A program made the position numbers and the translations under genes. Below, piece after piece: positions 1-10,542 of a stretch of 54,549 bases of DNA. The DNA is from Ophiosphaerella korrae (lineage: Eukaryota; Ascomycota; Dothideomycetes; Pleosporales; Phaeosphaeriaceae). Positions within the stretch are counted from its first letter, which is position 1, and each line of letters begins with the position of its first letter. Below the pieces are notes generated by a model. It made no database searches and had not been told where the DNA came from. It was given only the letters and a program-made list of their open reading frames with translations. Location of the stretch: positions 1 to 54,549 of the forward strand of contig JALNQF010000280.1 of NCBI GenBank assembly GCA_028456385.1, read 5' to 3'.

Positions 1-90
1 TAGTAAGTTTATAATATTAGTAAGTTTATAATATTAGTAAGTTTATAATATTAGTAAGTTTATAATATTAGTAAGTTATAAACTTACTTA
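1..90. repeat. 17-bp tandem repeat ending in a palindrome
   Basis: The unit TAGTAAGTTTATAATAT is repeated four times without change from base 1. A truncated unit follows and runs into the near-perfect palindrome GTAAGTTATAAACTTAC. The array may continue to the left, outside the window. Confidence 0.85.
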
Positions 91-1249
91 TATTAGTATA
101 AAAATAAAAGATATAAGAGATAACTTTCTTATAATAAGTTTATTTACTATTATTATAATTTTATTATACTTAACTTTTAATATTAATTCTTTTAACTTAA
201 GTAGCTTTATAATTAAGTCTATTATAATATTATATAAAGTATATATCTATTATACTTATTTTAGTAATACTTTATATAATTTTATATTACTTTTATTACT
301 AGTTATTTTACTTTTAGTATATAGTAATACTTTAAACGCTTATTTAGTATTTTTTTAATTTCTTAGTATTTATATACTAGTAGCTTATAGAATTATTATA
401 TAAATTCTTTTTAAATCTTACTTAAAATATATATTCTTCTATAAGCTTTTATAAATTTATTTTTAAGTTCTAATTTTTTTTATTTTTTTAATTACTTTTA
501 TTATTTCTTTTTAAATTTATTTATTTAGTTTACTACTTTTTCTTTTAAGTATTATAGCTATTTTAAGTTTATTTAAAATTAAGTTTTTTTTTTTTTTTTT
601 TTTTTTAATTTTAACTAAAACTCTACTTATAGTATTTACTTCTTCTTATAAGTTTAGTTTTTTACTTAGAGTATTTATAAACTAGTTATTTTTTTCTATT
701 ATATATATAATCTTAAGTTTAAATATTAATAAATACTTTTACTATTTTATATACTATTATAATAAGTTTTTCTTAATTATAAATTTTCTAAAATTTTTAT
801 AGTTTATATAGACTTTAATTTTATATTTTACTTTTTATAAATATACTTTTTATTATTTATATACTTTATAGATTACTAGTATTTTATTATTAAAGATTAA
901 GTAATTAAGCGCTACTAGCTTTATTTTCTAAGAAAAGTATTTTACTAAGTATTTTTACTTAGTTCTTAAGTCTTTTTATATTAGTACTATCTTATAGACT
1001 AAATTAAATACGTTTATTTTTATAATTACTAGTATATCTAGGTTATATATTTTAATAACTAAGTTTTCTATAAACTTTTATTTAATCTAGTTAAATACTT
1101 TATTATATTCCTTTATCTATTTAAATAGTATATATTTTTTTATAAGTTTAGTTAATAACTATATATATTTAAACTATTTTACTATTAATTTTCTATAGAA
1201 GCTTATTAGCTTATAAAACTATTATACTTTTCTTTAGTTTTTTAAAGTT

Positions 1250-1606
1250 AGCTATTCTTTAATTAACTTTATTTTATTTAAGTTAATATTTATTTTTTTT
1301 AGTTTAATAATAAATCTAAAGAAGTTTATTTCTTTTAGATAGAATTTATATTTTTTTATCTTAAAAAATAGTTAATTTTCTACTAGTTTTTCTATTACCT
1401 TATATATATATTATATATATTTATCTTCTATTTCTAAAAATATAAAAATATCTAAGTACTTTCTTAAAACTATATTAATTTATTCTTAAAATACTACTTA
1501 TATATTTATTAATCTAAAAGGTATAACTATATATTTAAATAGTTTATATTATATTTAGAATACTATTTTCTATTTATTACTTTTCTTAATTCTAACTAGT
1601 AGTAAG
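1250..1606 (-). pseudogene. Ty3/Gypsy reverse transcriptase / RNase H relic
   Basis: Reading the minus strand and allowing for C-to-T and G-to-A changes gives a continuous reverse-transcriptase core. It starts with YLLLVRIKKSN, then FKYIVIPFRLIN (the Gypsy 'FEYLVMPFGLTN' motif), INIVLRKYLDIF, and then KKYKFYLKEINFFRF (the 'KCEFHLKEVNFLGF' segment that follows the polymerase site). In-frame stops fall where Gln or Trp codons are expected. The phase holds over about 350 bp, so damage is mostly point mutation. A few codons around the catalytic YLDD box seem lost. Flanking parts of this block probably hold the rest of the polyprotein but are too eroded to assign. Confidence 0.8.
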
Positions 1607-4600
1607 TATTCTAGATATTTAACTTTATAAAGATTTTAGCTTTTTATAGCTTATTTTATATTTTATCTATATATAGTAAAAGATATTAGTTTTTACTTAT
1701 AATTATATTTATTTTTTAAAAGTCTATATAAAGTTATTTATTATTTATTATTTTTTAATCTATAAATATCAGTCTATATACTACTAAAAATTAAGATTTT
1801 TATATTTATTTTTTCTTTATTATATTTTTAATTAAGGCTTACTTAATCTTTACTTTTTTTTTTTGTTTTTTAGTAAACTAAGCTCTAACTTATATCTTTT
1901 CTTTTTTCTAAGTCTATTACTAAGTCTTATAGTTAATATTCTAGAAAGTAATCTTTAAGCTCTATAAGCTACTTTTTTATTTTTTATATTTATCTAAGAA
2001 TTCTCTTTTATATATATTTATATTAGCTTTTAATATATTTTTCTTAGAGTAGCTTATTTTTTCTATTCTTTAATTAATTTTTTAGTTAGCTATTAATAGC
2101 TATAGTATTTCTAAAATTATATTTTATTTATTATTAATTATTATTAAGTTAATAACTATATTTTTAATCTTTAACTTTTTTAGTTCTAGTATAAAAAGTA
2201 CTATTTTAAACTTTATTAGTTTTTAAAATAGTTTTCTTTTAATTATACTTAGTTATTAAGAGTACTTTTTAGTTATATAATATATTCTTTATTTTTTTAT
2301 AAACTTTTTAGATATAAAGTTTTTTATAGCTTTACTATTAATTACAACTTATACTTCTTTATTTTAGAATATACTTTATTTTATAATATATAAGCTTATT
2401 ATACTTTTTATTTATTTTTACTTTAGCTATTTTATAAATTCTCTACTTTATTAAAGCTATATCTTTATATATTTTTCTATTTTTTATACTTTAAGTATTT
2501 ATTATTTATATACTAATACTATAGTTTTCTTAGAATATAATTTCTAAATAGCTTTTATTTAAGTTATACTACTATATATTCTTTTTTAAGTATTTTTATA
2601 AGTTCTTAACTTATAATATCCTTTACTTTAAGTTTACTATTTATTAAGTAATCTATATTTAGGTATAATATTTATAATACTTTAAAATTTACTAGATATT
2701 CTAGGTTTATTCTTTTATTATCTTCTTTTTAGTATTTATTTTTACTCTATCTCTTTTATACTAAAATATAAGATACTACTAGTATACTTAGTATATAAGC
2801 TTTATTAATTTATTATATTTTTTTTATAAAGTATTACTATACTTTTTATATTAGTATTTTTCTTACTATAACTATATATTACTTTATTTAATATTAGAAT
2901 ATTATAAAATTTATTACTTTAAAATTATATATTTTCTAGTTTTTATATACTTTTTTTATACTTATAACTAGTAAGTATTTTTAAATAAATTACTATTATA
3001 TAATAAGTTTTTCTATACTTTTTATACTATAGCTATTATAGCTATATATATCTAACTAGGTATACTTTATACTTTTTATATTAACTTAGCTTTTATCTTT
3101 TTACTATCTTTTAGAGAAAACTATAGTAGTTTTTTTATTTCTTACTAGTTCTTTAGTAGTAATTAATAAGGTCTAGAGTTCTTTTTTTTCTAAGTCCTCT
3201 ATTAGTAAGTCTATTATATCTTCTATTTTACAATCTATATTTAAGTTCTTTTTTTTATTACTACTACTTTTTCTTTTTATAAAAACTAGCCTACTCTTTA
3301 CTTACTTAAAAAGTATATATAGTAGTTATTATTATAATAAAAGGTTTAATTAAGTACTATATATTATTACTTTTTACTTTTTACTACTTTCTTTTATAGC
3401 TTAGTTTATTCTTTTAGTACTTTATTCTTATTATTAGTTATTTTTAACTAACCTTTTTTTTTAAGTTCTTACTTCTATAGTTTTTTATAAAGTATCTTAG
3501 TTTCTTATATTTATAATATACTATATCTTTTTTCTTTAATTAGTAGTCTTTTATATAGTAGCTTTTCTTACTATAATTAAATTATATAAAGTTTTTATTT
3601 TTTTATTTTTTTTTATCTTTATTATTATTAAAGATTATAAAGTCTTTACTATTATAGTTTCTTAAGTATTTTTTATACTTATTTATCTTTTATTCTTAGA
3701 AATTATTATCTACTTATATTACTTATAATTTTAAAGCTTCTAGTATAGTAAAGTATTATAAAAAAACTAATAGTAAGAAAAAAGAAAGTAGTTACTAGAA
3801 AAATATAAGTACTAAGAGCTTATAAGGAGGAGCTATAAAAGAGAAAATAAAGGAAGTAAGAATAAGAAAGCTAATAAGCTCTTAGGCTATAGAATATAAT
3901 CTATAGAAGTATAAATAATATTTAGAGTTAGTTTAGCTAATAAAGTTTAAGTTCTCTAAGACTAATAAGCTCTTAGGCCTTAGATCTATATTAGGTATAT
4001 AACCCTATAATACTAGTATCTTTAGTTTTTCTATTTAAATTAGTTTATATTAGATTTTTACTTTTAAACCTTATTTAAATTTTAATATTACAAATAGCTT
4101 ATTCTAATCTATATTTTATTCTAGTTATTTAAATAGTAATATATACTCTAGAATACTCTTATATTAATTAATTTTCTTAAGCTACTTTTTAGCTTATTAG
4201 GTAATTTCTATATCTCTAAATACTACTCTTATTTAATTTATAAAATATTTATAACTTCTAAAAATAGCTATTATTTTTTTTATTTTATTTCTAGAGCTTA
4301 TATTTTATAGTCTATCTAGTAATATTTAAACTATCTTATTAAATCTTCTTTTTAGTATATTCTAATATAAGCTACCTTTTTTTCTTTTATATTAAAGTAT
4401 AGTACTTATATTTTTATCTAGAGTTATACTAAAGCTAGAAAGAGTTTTAGCTTCTTTTTTATTCTATTAAATTTTTTAAGTATTAGTATCTTAAGTAGTT
4501 TCTTTATTACGCTAAGCTTTAGTCTCTAAGTAACTTATTCTATTTAGTTCTATCTAGCTATAATAGCTTTAATCTAGGCTTTATTTTATTTAATATATTC

Positions 4601-5033
4601 TTATAGTTTTTTATTTTACGTCTCTAGAGTATTAATTATTAGTTATATATCCCCTTTTTTAGTAATTAAGTTATTTAAGTTTATCTTAACTACTACTTAG
4701 TTAGTTCTATCTAACTTATAACTACTTAGAAGTACTTTACCTCTTCTTTTAGTTATACTTTCTACTATTATATTAGCTTAGACTATATACTACTTATACT
4801 TTGCTTTTCTTAATAACTAAATTAGTAAGGTATATTATAGGCTACCTTTTATTAACTACTAGTAACTCCTAGGGGGTTATAGTAGATTAGAAATTAATAA
4901 CTTAAGTATAGGGGTAATTATATAATAGGCTATAAATAATAGAAAGATATCTTACGATGTTAATATATTGTCGCTTGTACTTAATAATTAAATTGCTAAT
5001 ACTAACTTTATACCTTTATTCTTAGGTTAGCTT

Positions 5034-5121
5034 TATAGCTTTGTTACTACTAAGCTCTATAAAGTAACGAAGTCGCTTCGTAGCTTTGTTACTACTAAGC
5101 TTAATAAAGTAACTAAGTCGC
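5034..5121. repeat. Direct repeat of about 46 bp, two copies
   Basis: Two adjacent copies of a unit that starts TAGCTTTGTTACTACTAAGC and continues with TAAAGTAAC and AAGTCGCTT. A similar double unit, more heavily RIP'd, lies at 52966-53055 next to the other copy of the same dispersed repeat. Confidence 0.7.
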
Positions 5122-5163
5122 TTTATATCCTCGTAACTATTAAGCCTACTAAAGTTATCTATT

Positions 5164-5285
5164 TACGTGTCTCTATTGTAATTAACTTCCTAATCGAGCT
5201 TATTATCCTATAGGTCGTACGCTTAGTTATCTTCTATTACGGGGCTAATTAGTTCTATCTAGTTTTCCTCTATTACTACTATAAC
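5164..5285. repeat. Dispersed repeat, copy A (least mutated)
   Basis: Shares order and wording with 13455-13580 and 53055-53180, for example GGGGCTAATTAGTTCTATCT here against AGAGCTAATTAGTTTAAATT at 53 kb. Differences are mainly C/T and G/A transitions. It is part of a transposon family with at least three copies in the window. Confidence 0.7.
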
Positions 5286-5725
5286 AAATAATAACTAGTA
5301 TATATATTATATACTACTACAATAGCTTAACTAGCTATTATCCCCTTTTTAGTATAGTTTAGTAGTATACTATGTCCTTATAGACACAAGGTTAGGTAGT
5401 AAATAATAAAGTAATTAAGGATCCCTAGAGCTTGATAGATTCTTTAGTTAAGAGAGCTACTTTCCCTTAGCCTAGTAATATACATTTAAGTAGAGATTCT
5501 ATATAATAAAAGATATTATAATACAAATTTTGATAGCGTGTAAAAGCTATTAAAATTTTATAAAGCTTGAAAGTATGTAACTTGCGAGAAAGGGGATCAA
5601 CTCTATGGTGAGATGGTAGTTACAGCTTTCCAGAGAATAGAATGCACGATGGCTAGAATCAAAATACTCTCACTCAAAGCCTCCAGGTAAATTAGAATAC
5701 TGGACGCAGGGAACCGCGTCTAATC

Positions 5726-6757
5726 TCATTTAAAGAAATCGACAATCCGGTGCCCAACTGCGGAATATCCGGGAACGAAGGCATCCCCAAAAGCCTGCTG
5801 CCATGTATCTGCCACGAGTCATCATCATTAGCATCAATTGATCACATATTCTCCACATAACCACAGAAAATATGACCACTTACCATAAGTCGAATTCGGT
5901 TTTTGAACACAGAGCTTAACGAATGTTTGATTGACCGCCGATATGAAGTCCAATTTTGGAAACGCTGCCAAGACGTTGTTGTACTCTGCATTCGTGACGC
6001 CCCTGGACGGCTCAGTTAAGTCAATTCCCACACCATATACGACTGCAGCGACCGTTGCTTGCTTGTACAATGCGATTGCAAACTCTGAACTAATCGCAAT
6101 TGAGTCCCACAGCAGCTGCAGCCTGTTAGCGTCCCAATCAACGCCGTCATGGGTGTGGGTAACTTGGTCCTCCACGAAATTTGTAGCCGCGAAGGCACCG
6201 TCGACTTCGAAGCGGAGGTTGGGGCTGATAAACGACGCGTTGAGCACGAGACCAAGACTATGTACATGTCAGTAGGCCACTCCAGAAGAGGGATAGAATT
6301 GTCGAGCAGTCGAGCTCCCGACATGAGTATAGGCTCCGGAGGACCTCCTCCCCTAAGTGGTTAAGAAATCAGAGGTCAAGATTGACTTACTCGTGAAGTA
6401 AGGAGCCAATAGCGTGCACCTCAAGATCGACAGTCTGTTGCAGTGTCTTGTTGTGACTAATGACGAGCGCGCCGAAGAGCCAGGTCCGCATGACGTGGTT
6501 GAAGAGGTGGTCTTCGCTGTACCGCCGGGCCATGTCTTGAGCGGCTCGTACACTGGTGATAGTGATTAGCTTGGGAGAAGGGTGTATCTTGATGTCCACA
6601 GCTTGGCTTACAGGGGGGTATCGATGACTGTGACATTGGCGATACTACGCGTAGGCTTCTGGTTGACACTCCGTGGGACTTCGTGGTGAAAGCCGAGAGA
6701 GGGACAGGCATAGAATGCCGCAAGCAGTTGGGCCATCCATGAGAGTTTCAAAAGCAT
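5726..6757 (-). CDS. Secreted HD-domain protein, cyanamide hydratase-like
   Basis: Four exons (6757-6612, 6552-6391, 6257-5884, 5808-5726) give 254 residues. All three introns (59, 133, 75 bp) are GT-AG and keep phase. The start gives a clear signal peptide (MLLKLSWMAQLLAAFYACPS), so the product is probably exported. The HD phosphohydrolase-like core follows: EDHLFNHVMR (His68), LLHDLGL (His102-Asp103) and FEVDGA, then LWDSIAIS, and a C-terminus ending GYSAVGHRIVDFFK. These match the cyanamide hydratase / Ddi2-type family, which hydrates cyanamide to urea. The length fits the family plus a leader. In relatives I recall, the 'WDAIAxH' motif carries His where this protein has Ser, so activity or substrate may differ. 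It sits alone in a gene island between a RIP'd block and a transposon. Family assignment is good; substrate is unknown. Confidence 0.85.
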
Positions 6758-7072
6758 GGTTGCGGACAATAGAGGCAAAGCTGTTTGCTGCAGATCTAGA
6801 GGTGAATAGAGGTAAAGAGATTATGGGTGAAAGGTATGCTCTTTATATACTTGGATAAAATTGAACGAGACAACTCTCATGGCCTATCAAGTCAAAAAAA
6901 TCTCGAGAAGAACACGGCCGTGTGCGAGGATAAGTCGATGCCGGGGTTGGCGCCACGAAAATACCGTACAATATGCAATAGATGAATCCAGCGGGTTAGA
7001 TCGTACTCTAGCGCTTATACCTACTCCACAATTTCAGTCATACTAGTTCACTTCAGATGAATTGTGTGGGTA
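6758..7072. other. Intergenic, promoter side of the HD-domain gene
   Basis: Normal base composition. It must hold the promoter of the minus-strand HD-domain gene. CTTTATATACTTGG at about 6840-6853 could be a TATA element, read from the opposite strand as TATATAAAG. Nothing else is recognised. Confidence 0.4.
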
Positions 7073-7793
7073 ACGTGTCTCACCACTCACCGGCGAACAC
7101 TAGTCACCGGCGCACCCTAAAACCCACCGAAAATCAACGAAATCGTACCCTAATATCTCAGCAACGGCTTGGTAATAATAAGTTCTAAAATTTTAGTACG
7201 TTTTATTAAATAACTAAAACTATAAGCTGTTTACATTTTTAAATGCTAAAAGGCTTGTAGTCTTTATAATAGCCGTAGATAGCTCCTAAATTTAAACAAT
7301 TTCACTCTTTCCTTAATATCTTTTGAGCCCTTGTTAAGAGGTAGCTGGAAGACAATAGTACTTGCCGTAGGCCACAGGAGATAGTGAAGGGATGACAGAT
7401 AGTATTCGATAGTACCACTAGTATCTAAGGGAGAATAATACTTGCTTTACTCTCTTCGCAAGTATCGAGCCTTTTATGCGCCTGTGTAGCGCACCGGCCC
7501 CGCTTTAGATTACAACTATACAATGTCATGATCTTTGGTGTATCGGCCCCGCCCCCAACTTGTACCAGGGTTCACGAGAGTCTCAAGTGTTCAACGAACC
7601 CTCGTTACAGCCCTTGAAATTCTGCGCTTAGAAATTTAATCACCTCTATTCATAAAGGCTATCTGCCACATGTAAAAATTTTAGAAACTATTATCTAGCA
7701 GTTGTTGAGATATCAAGGTACAATTTCGTTAATTTTCGGTAGGGTTTGGGGTGCGCCGGTAACTAGTGTTCGCTAGTAAGTGGTGAGACACGT
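7073..7793. mobile_element. Non-autonomous element with about 120-bp terminal inverted repeats
   Basis: The left arm (7073-7194) and right arm (7675-7793) are imperfect reverse complements over about 120 bp. They share ACGTGTCTCACCACT, AGCGAACACTAGT/GGCGAACACTAGT and TTCTAAAATTTT. No transposase frame is present. Subtracting the nested solo LTR and its duplication leaves about 440 bp, in the range of a MITE or a deleted Mutator/hAT derivative. No clean target duplication is visible outside the arms. The two arms differ from each other mostly by C/T and G/A changes, so it may have been mildly RIP'd. Confidence 0.8.
7332..7609. mobile_element. Solo LTR with 5-bp target duplication GCCCT
   Basis: The 278-bp segment starts TGTTAAGAGG and ends CTCGTTACA, giving TG...CA ends. 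It is flanked on both sides by GCCCT (7327-7331 and 7610-7614), the usual 5-bp LTR-retrotransposon target duplication. No internal region remains, so it is a solo LTR left by recombination. It lies inside the inverted-repeat element, so it inserted later. A RIP-degraded relative is at 13173-13403. Confidence 0.85.
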
Positions 7794-8522
7794 CAAAGAT
7801 TCTAGCTTACAGAGCAACATATGGGTTACGAACTATTTGTAAGGATATAATAGATATAGTAGAGCTAGCCCAATAGGGCATAGTGCCTTAGCACGGATCT
7901 AAGCTTTAAGTAAATACCCCTGCCTAACCGTTACCTAAAGCACCTACCACTCTACCCTAACCTTAATCTAGGGCTTATATGACATATACTCGCGCCACCA
8001 CGCCTATTCCGGAAGATACGATTAGGAATCAACTTGTTCACAAATGTACGGTTGAAGTTCGGTGGTGGAGAACGAGTGAATCATATGTCGGAGCTTTAGC
8101 GAGCAAACGCCGGTACGATTATGAAGACGGAGAAAGTGTAACGCAGCGCCGACATCTGCCCTGCCCAGAAATTGCAACGCCGACACACCGACGCTGCACC
8201 ACTAGTCAACGCAACACCAATAGTATATCCCCTTCCATGCGCAATATCTACGCTGCTATATATGCAAATATCCTTATTCTGGTCTCCTGATGACCCAAAC
8301 CCTAAGCGAGGATGACAAGCGAGCAGTAACCGCTCTCTCTTCTCTCTATATAAACCTCATTCTACATTCGAGATCTCTCCTAATGGATCATGTATTCTCA
8401 TATCATTGACACCATTCTGATCCTCTTTGACTTATCGTTTCTAGACAAAAAGTTTCACGGCTGTAGTGAGCAGTGTCCCCACCTATCCCCTTCCATCTTA
8501 TTGCAACCGCTAGCAACACAAG
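7794..8522 (+). promoter_or_regulatory. Upstream region of the GT1 gene with a TATA element
   Basis: No supported gene. TATATAAA at 8347-8354 is followed by a C/T-rich stretch and lies about 170 bp before the glycosyltransferase ATG at 8523, a plausible core promoter with a leader. A 103-codon open frame at 7979-8290 has no recognisable features and is probably chance. Confidence 0.5.
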
Positions 8523-9899
8523 ATGGGTGATGTAGCCAGCTCAATAACCCGGAAGGCGAAACCAATCATCGTAGCAGTAGCGTACCCGGCATTCGGGCAT
8601 AACAGCGGCATGATCCATATCTCAAGCCATCTGGTTAAACACGGATTCAAGGTCTACTTCGTTAGCGGTTCCGATTTCGAGGGGCCAATCAAGGAAAGTG
8701 GTGCTGAATACATTGAGAATACCTTCAACTTCGTCACCCCCGAGTGGTTGGAAGGTGTATCTACGCTGGATGGTATAGACAGCTTCCTTTTCGCCCTCAA
8801 GGAAGTGTTCTTGAAATCGACGCCAACGGGGTTCCCGTTGCTCAGGGCCACGCTCGAAAGGGTCCGGGATGAGAATCCGGGACGCCAGGTCATTATCTTT
8901 CATGAGGCCATGGCAAGCTCTCTTCTTCCGTATTACTATGGAGCGCCCTTACCTAAGGGCTACGATCAACTACCTAAGATGATCAACTTCCACACAACGA
9001 TCAATTTTGAGCAGAGCAGCGACGTGTTTCCCATCGGCCCAGCCCTGCCACCCGCAAGTAGTGACAAGGAGCGGGCCATGGCCAAGGAAATGTGGGATTC
9101 TCTCATCTCCAAATCCACTACACTCAATGACTACGCCAGTAACATCTACAAGACCCTTGGTGCAGCCAATGACGTGACAGATTTCTACTTCGACAAGCTC
9201 ATGAACATTGGCGAAGTAACACTCTTGCCCTATAGCCCAAGCATGGAATTTCCACGCTCCGACCTCAACCCCAAGATCAAGTTCATTGGAGCCCTGCCAG
9301 TGAAGCCCGTTAGGCCCGACCTTGTATATCCACCCTGGTGGGCTGAGATCGAGGCTAACGCCAGACTCCCCGTCGCTTCGACCGACCGAAAGAAAGTCGT
9401 TTTCATTACCCAAGGCACCGTAACAGTCGACTATTCAGAGCTCCTAATCCCCGCCCTCCGTGCGCTTGCCTCCCGCAGCGATCTCATCGTCATTGCCACG
9501 CTCGGCTCCCGCGGCAAAACGCTGCCAGACGATGTTAAATTCGGCGCCAACGTGCGGGTTCTTGACTACTTCTCTTACGATGCCGTACTGCAGAAAGCGG
9601 ACGTATTTGTTACCAACGCGGGCTTCGGTAGTTATTTGCACGGCGTCGTCCATGGCGTGCCGATGGTGCTGGCAGGTACTAAACTGGACAAGGCTGATAT
9701 AAGTGCAAGGGCCGAGTACTGCGGCGTTGCTATCGACCTAAAGACACAGAAGCCGACACAAGAAGCTCTGGCCGAGGCCGTCGACAAGGTGTTAAGGGAG
9801 CCAAAGTATAAGATGCGTTCTATTGAAATCAAGAAGGAGAACGAGGCCTTGGATGCTCTGGGAACTATCGAGGAGATTATCTTGACCTATGCTGAGTAA
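8523..9899 (+). CDS. Family GT1 glycosyltransferase (UDP-sugar dependent)
   Basis: Intronless, 458 residues, the usual size for a microbial or fungal GT1 enzyme. The N-terminal acceptor half has PAFGHNSGM with the expected catalytic-base His26. The linker and donor half begin near VVFITQGTV (about residues 300-308). The C-terminal nucleotide-sugar region has TNAGFGSYLHGVVHGVPMV (from about 364) and then TKLDKADISARAE, matching the usual 'THGGxNSxxEAxxxGVPxxxxPxxxDQxxNA' box. Two departures stand out: 'THGG' is TNAG, and the sugar-contacting 'DQ' is DK. It probably moves a sugar onto a small metabolite in the cytosol; donor and acceptor cannot be read. No biosynthetic cluster partners are visible apart from the broken Dabb gene downstream. 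Confidence 0.9.
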   Translation: MGDVASSITRKAKPIIVAVAYPAFGHNSGMIHISSHLVKHGFKVYFVSGSDFEGPIKESGAEYIENTFNFVTPEWLEGVSTLDGIDSFLFALKEVFLKSTPTGFPLLRATLERVRDENPGRQVIIFHEAMASSLLPYYYGAPLPKGYDQLPKMINFHTTINFEQSSDVFPIGPALPPASSDKERAMAKEMWDSLISKSTTLNDYASNIYKTLGAANDVTDFYFDKLMNIGEVTLLPYSPSMEFPRSDLNPKIKFIGALPVKPVRPDLVYPPWWAEIEANARLPVASTDRKKVVFITQGTVTVDYSELLIPALRALASRSDLIVIATLGSRGKTLPDDVKFGANVRVLDYFSYDAVLQKADVFVTNAGFGSYLHGVVHGVPMVLAGTKLDKADISARAEYCGVAIDLKTQKPTQEALAEAVDKVLREPKYKMRSIEIKKENEALDALGTIEEIILTYAE

Positions 9900-10542
9900 G
9901 AGGATAGTGTTGGAAATCAAGGGTGGTTCTGAGGCGCTGTGGGAAGGAGATATGGGGAGTCGGATGGGCCACGTTGCTAGAATTGCAAAAAGTGATCGAT
10001 CAATTCTTGCACTCGTTTGATTCGTATATGCGTGGCTTATGGGGTGGCCCGTGCCAGGCATAATTTACGTGTGTGTGTGTATGTGTGTGTTTCGAGATTT
10101 TTAGCGGTTGTTGAGGGCTATTTTTGAGGACTGCTTGCGGAGAAAAGTGATGGTGATGGTGAGCATTATCACCGTTTAATACTGCCTAACCTCACATACA
10201 CCTCTTGCATACGCCTTACGAATTCTATCCTCGTCTTCTCACGTAAGCGTAACTATATAAATCTCCGTTTTTGTCCTCCTTTCATTCCTTCTTCTTCGCA
10301 TAGGTATTCTAAGGGTTGTTTGTCTTATCTCAAATTAGCAGTGAACAGATGTCATGTTTGGGTTCGGTGGGTAGCAGTGATCGGAATGGTCTGGTCTGGT
10401 CTAGAGGTCAAACCAAGACCAGACCACCAAGACCGCCAAGACCGCCAAGAATGAGGCTGAAGTTATACAAGGAAGAAAAGAAATGTATTATGTTACTAGA
10501 TATCAACCATATCGTTGTCATTCTCACTATCCCACGTCAAAG
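9900..10542. other. Intergenic with (GT)n microsatellite and TATA element
   Basis: A GTGTGTGTGTGTATGTGTGT-type microsatellite runs from about 10069 to 10091. TATATAAA is at 10254-10261 and would suit a plus-strand gene, probably the original Dabb gene. A Pro/Arg-rich repeat (AGACCGCCA units, about 10425-10450) makes an open frame of about 100 codons that is not protein-like. Confidence 0.6.

Larger units (their letters stand above)
1..5530. repeat. RIP-saturated AT-rich repeat block
   Basis: The block is almost entirely A/T. CpA, TpG and CpG dinucleotides are nearly missing (the first 1.8 kb has almost none), while TpA is very common. This is the expected end point of repeat-induced point mutation in Pezizomycotina. 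No open reading frame of useful size survives. Readable remnants are a Ty3/Gypsy reverse transcriptase near 1250-1606 (listed separately) and a repeat shared with 13.5 kb and 53.1 kb. The density of surviving G/C rises after about 4.8 kb, so 4.8-5.5 kb is less mutated. The block ends sharply near 5530, where normal composition begins. Confidence 0.9.

Noticed and set aside
1..90. CRISPR array
   Set aside because: The repeats are contiguous without spacers, and the genome is fungal.
7979..8290. 103-codon frame upstream of the GT1 gene
   Set aside because: No domain, unusual composition, and it lies in the likely promoter region next to transposon DNA.
8622..9413. Minus-strand open frames inside the glycosyltransferase
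   Set aside because: Antisense shadows of a well-supported gene.
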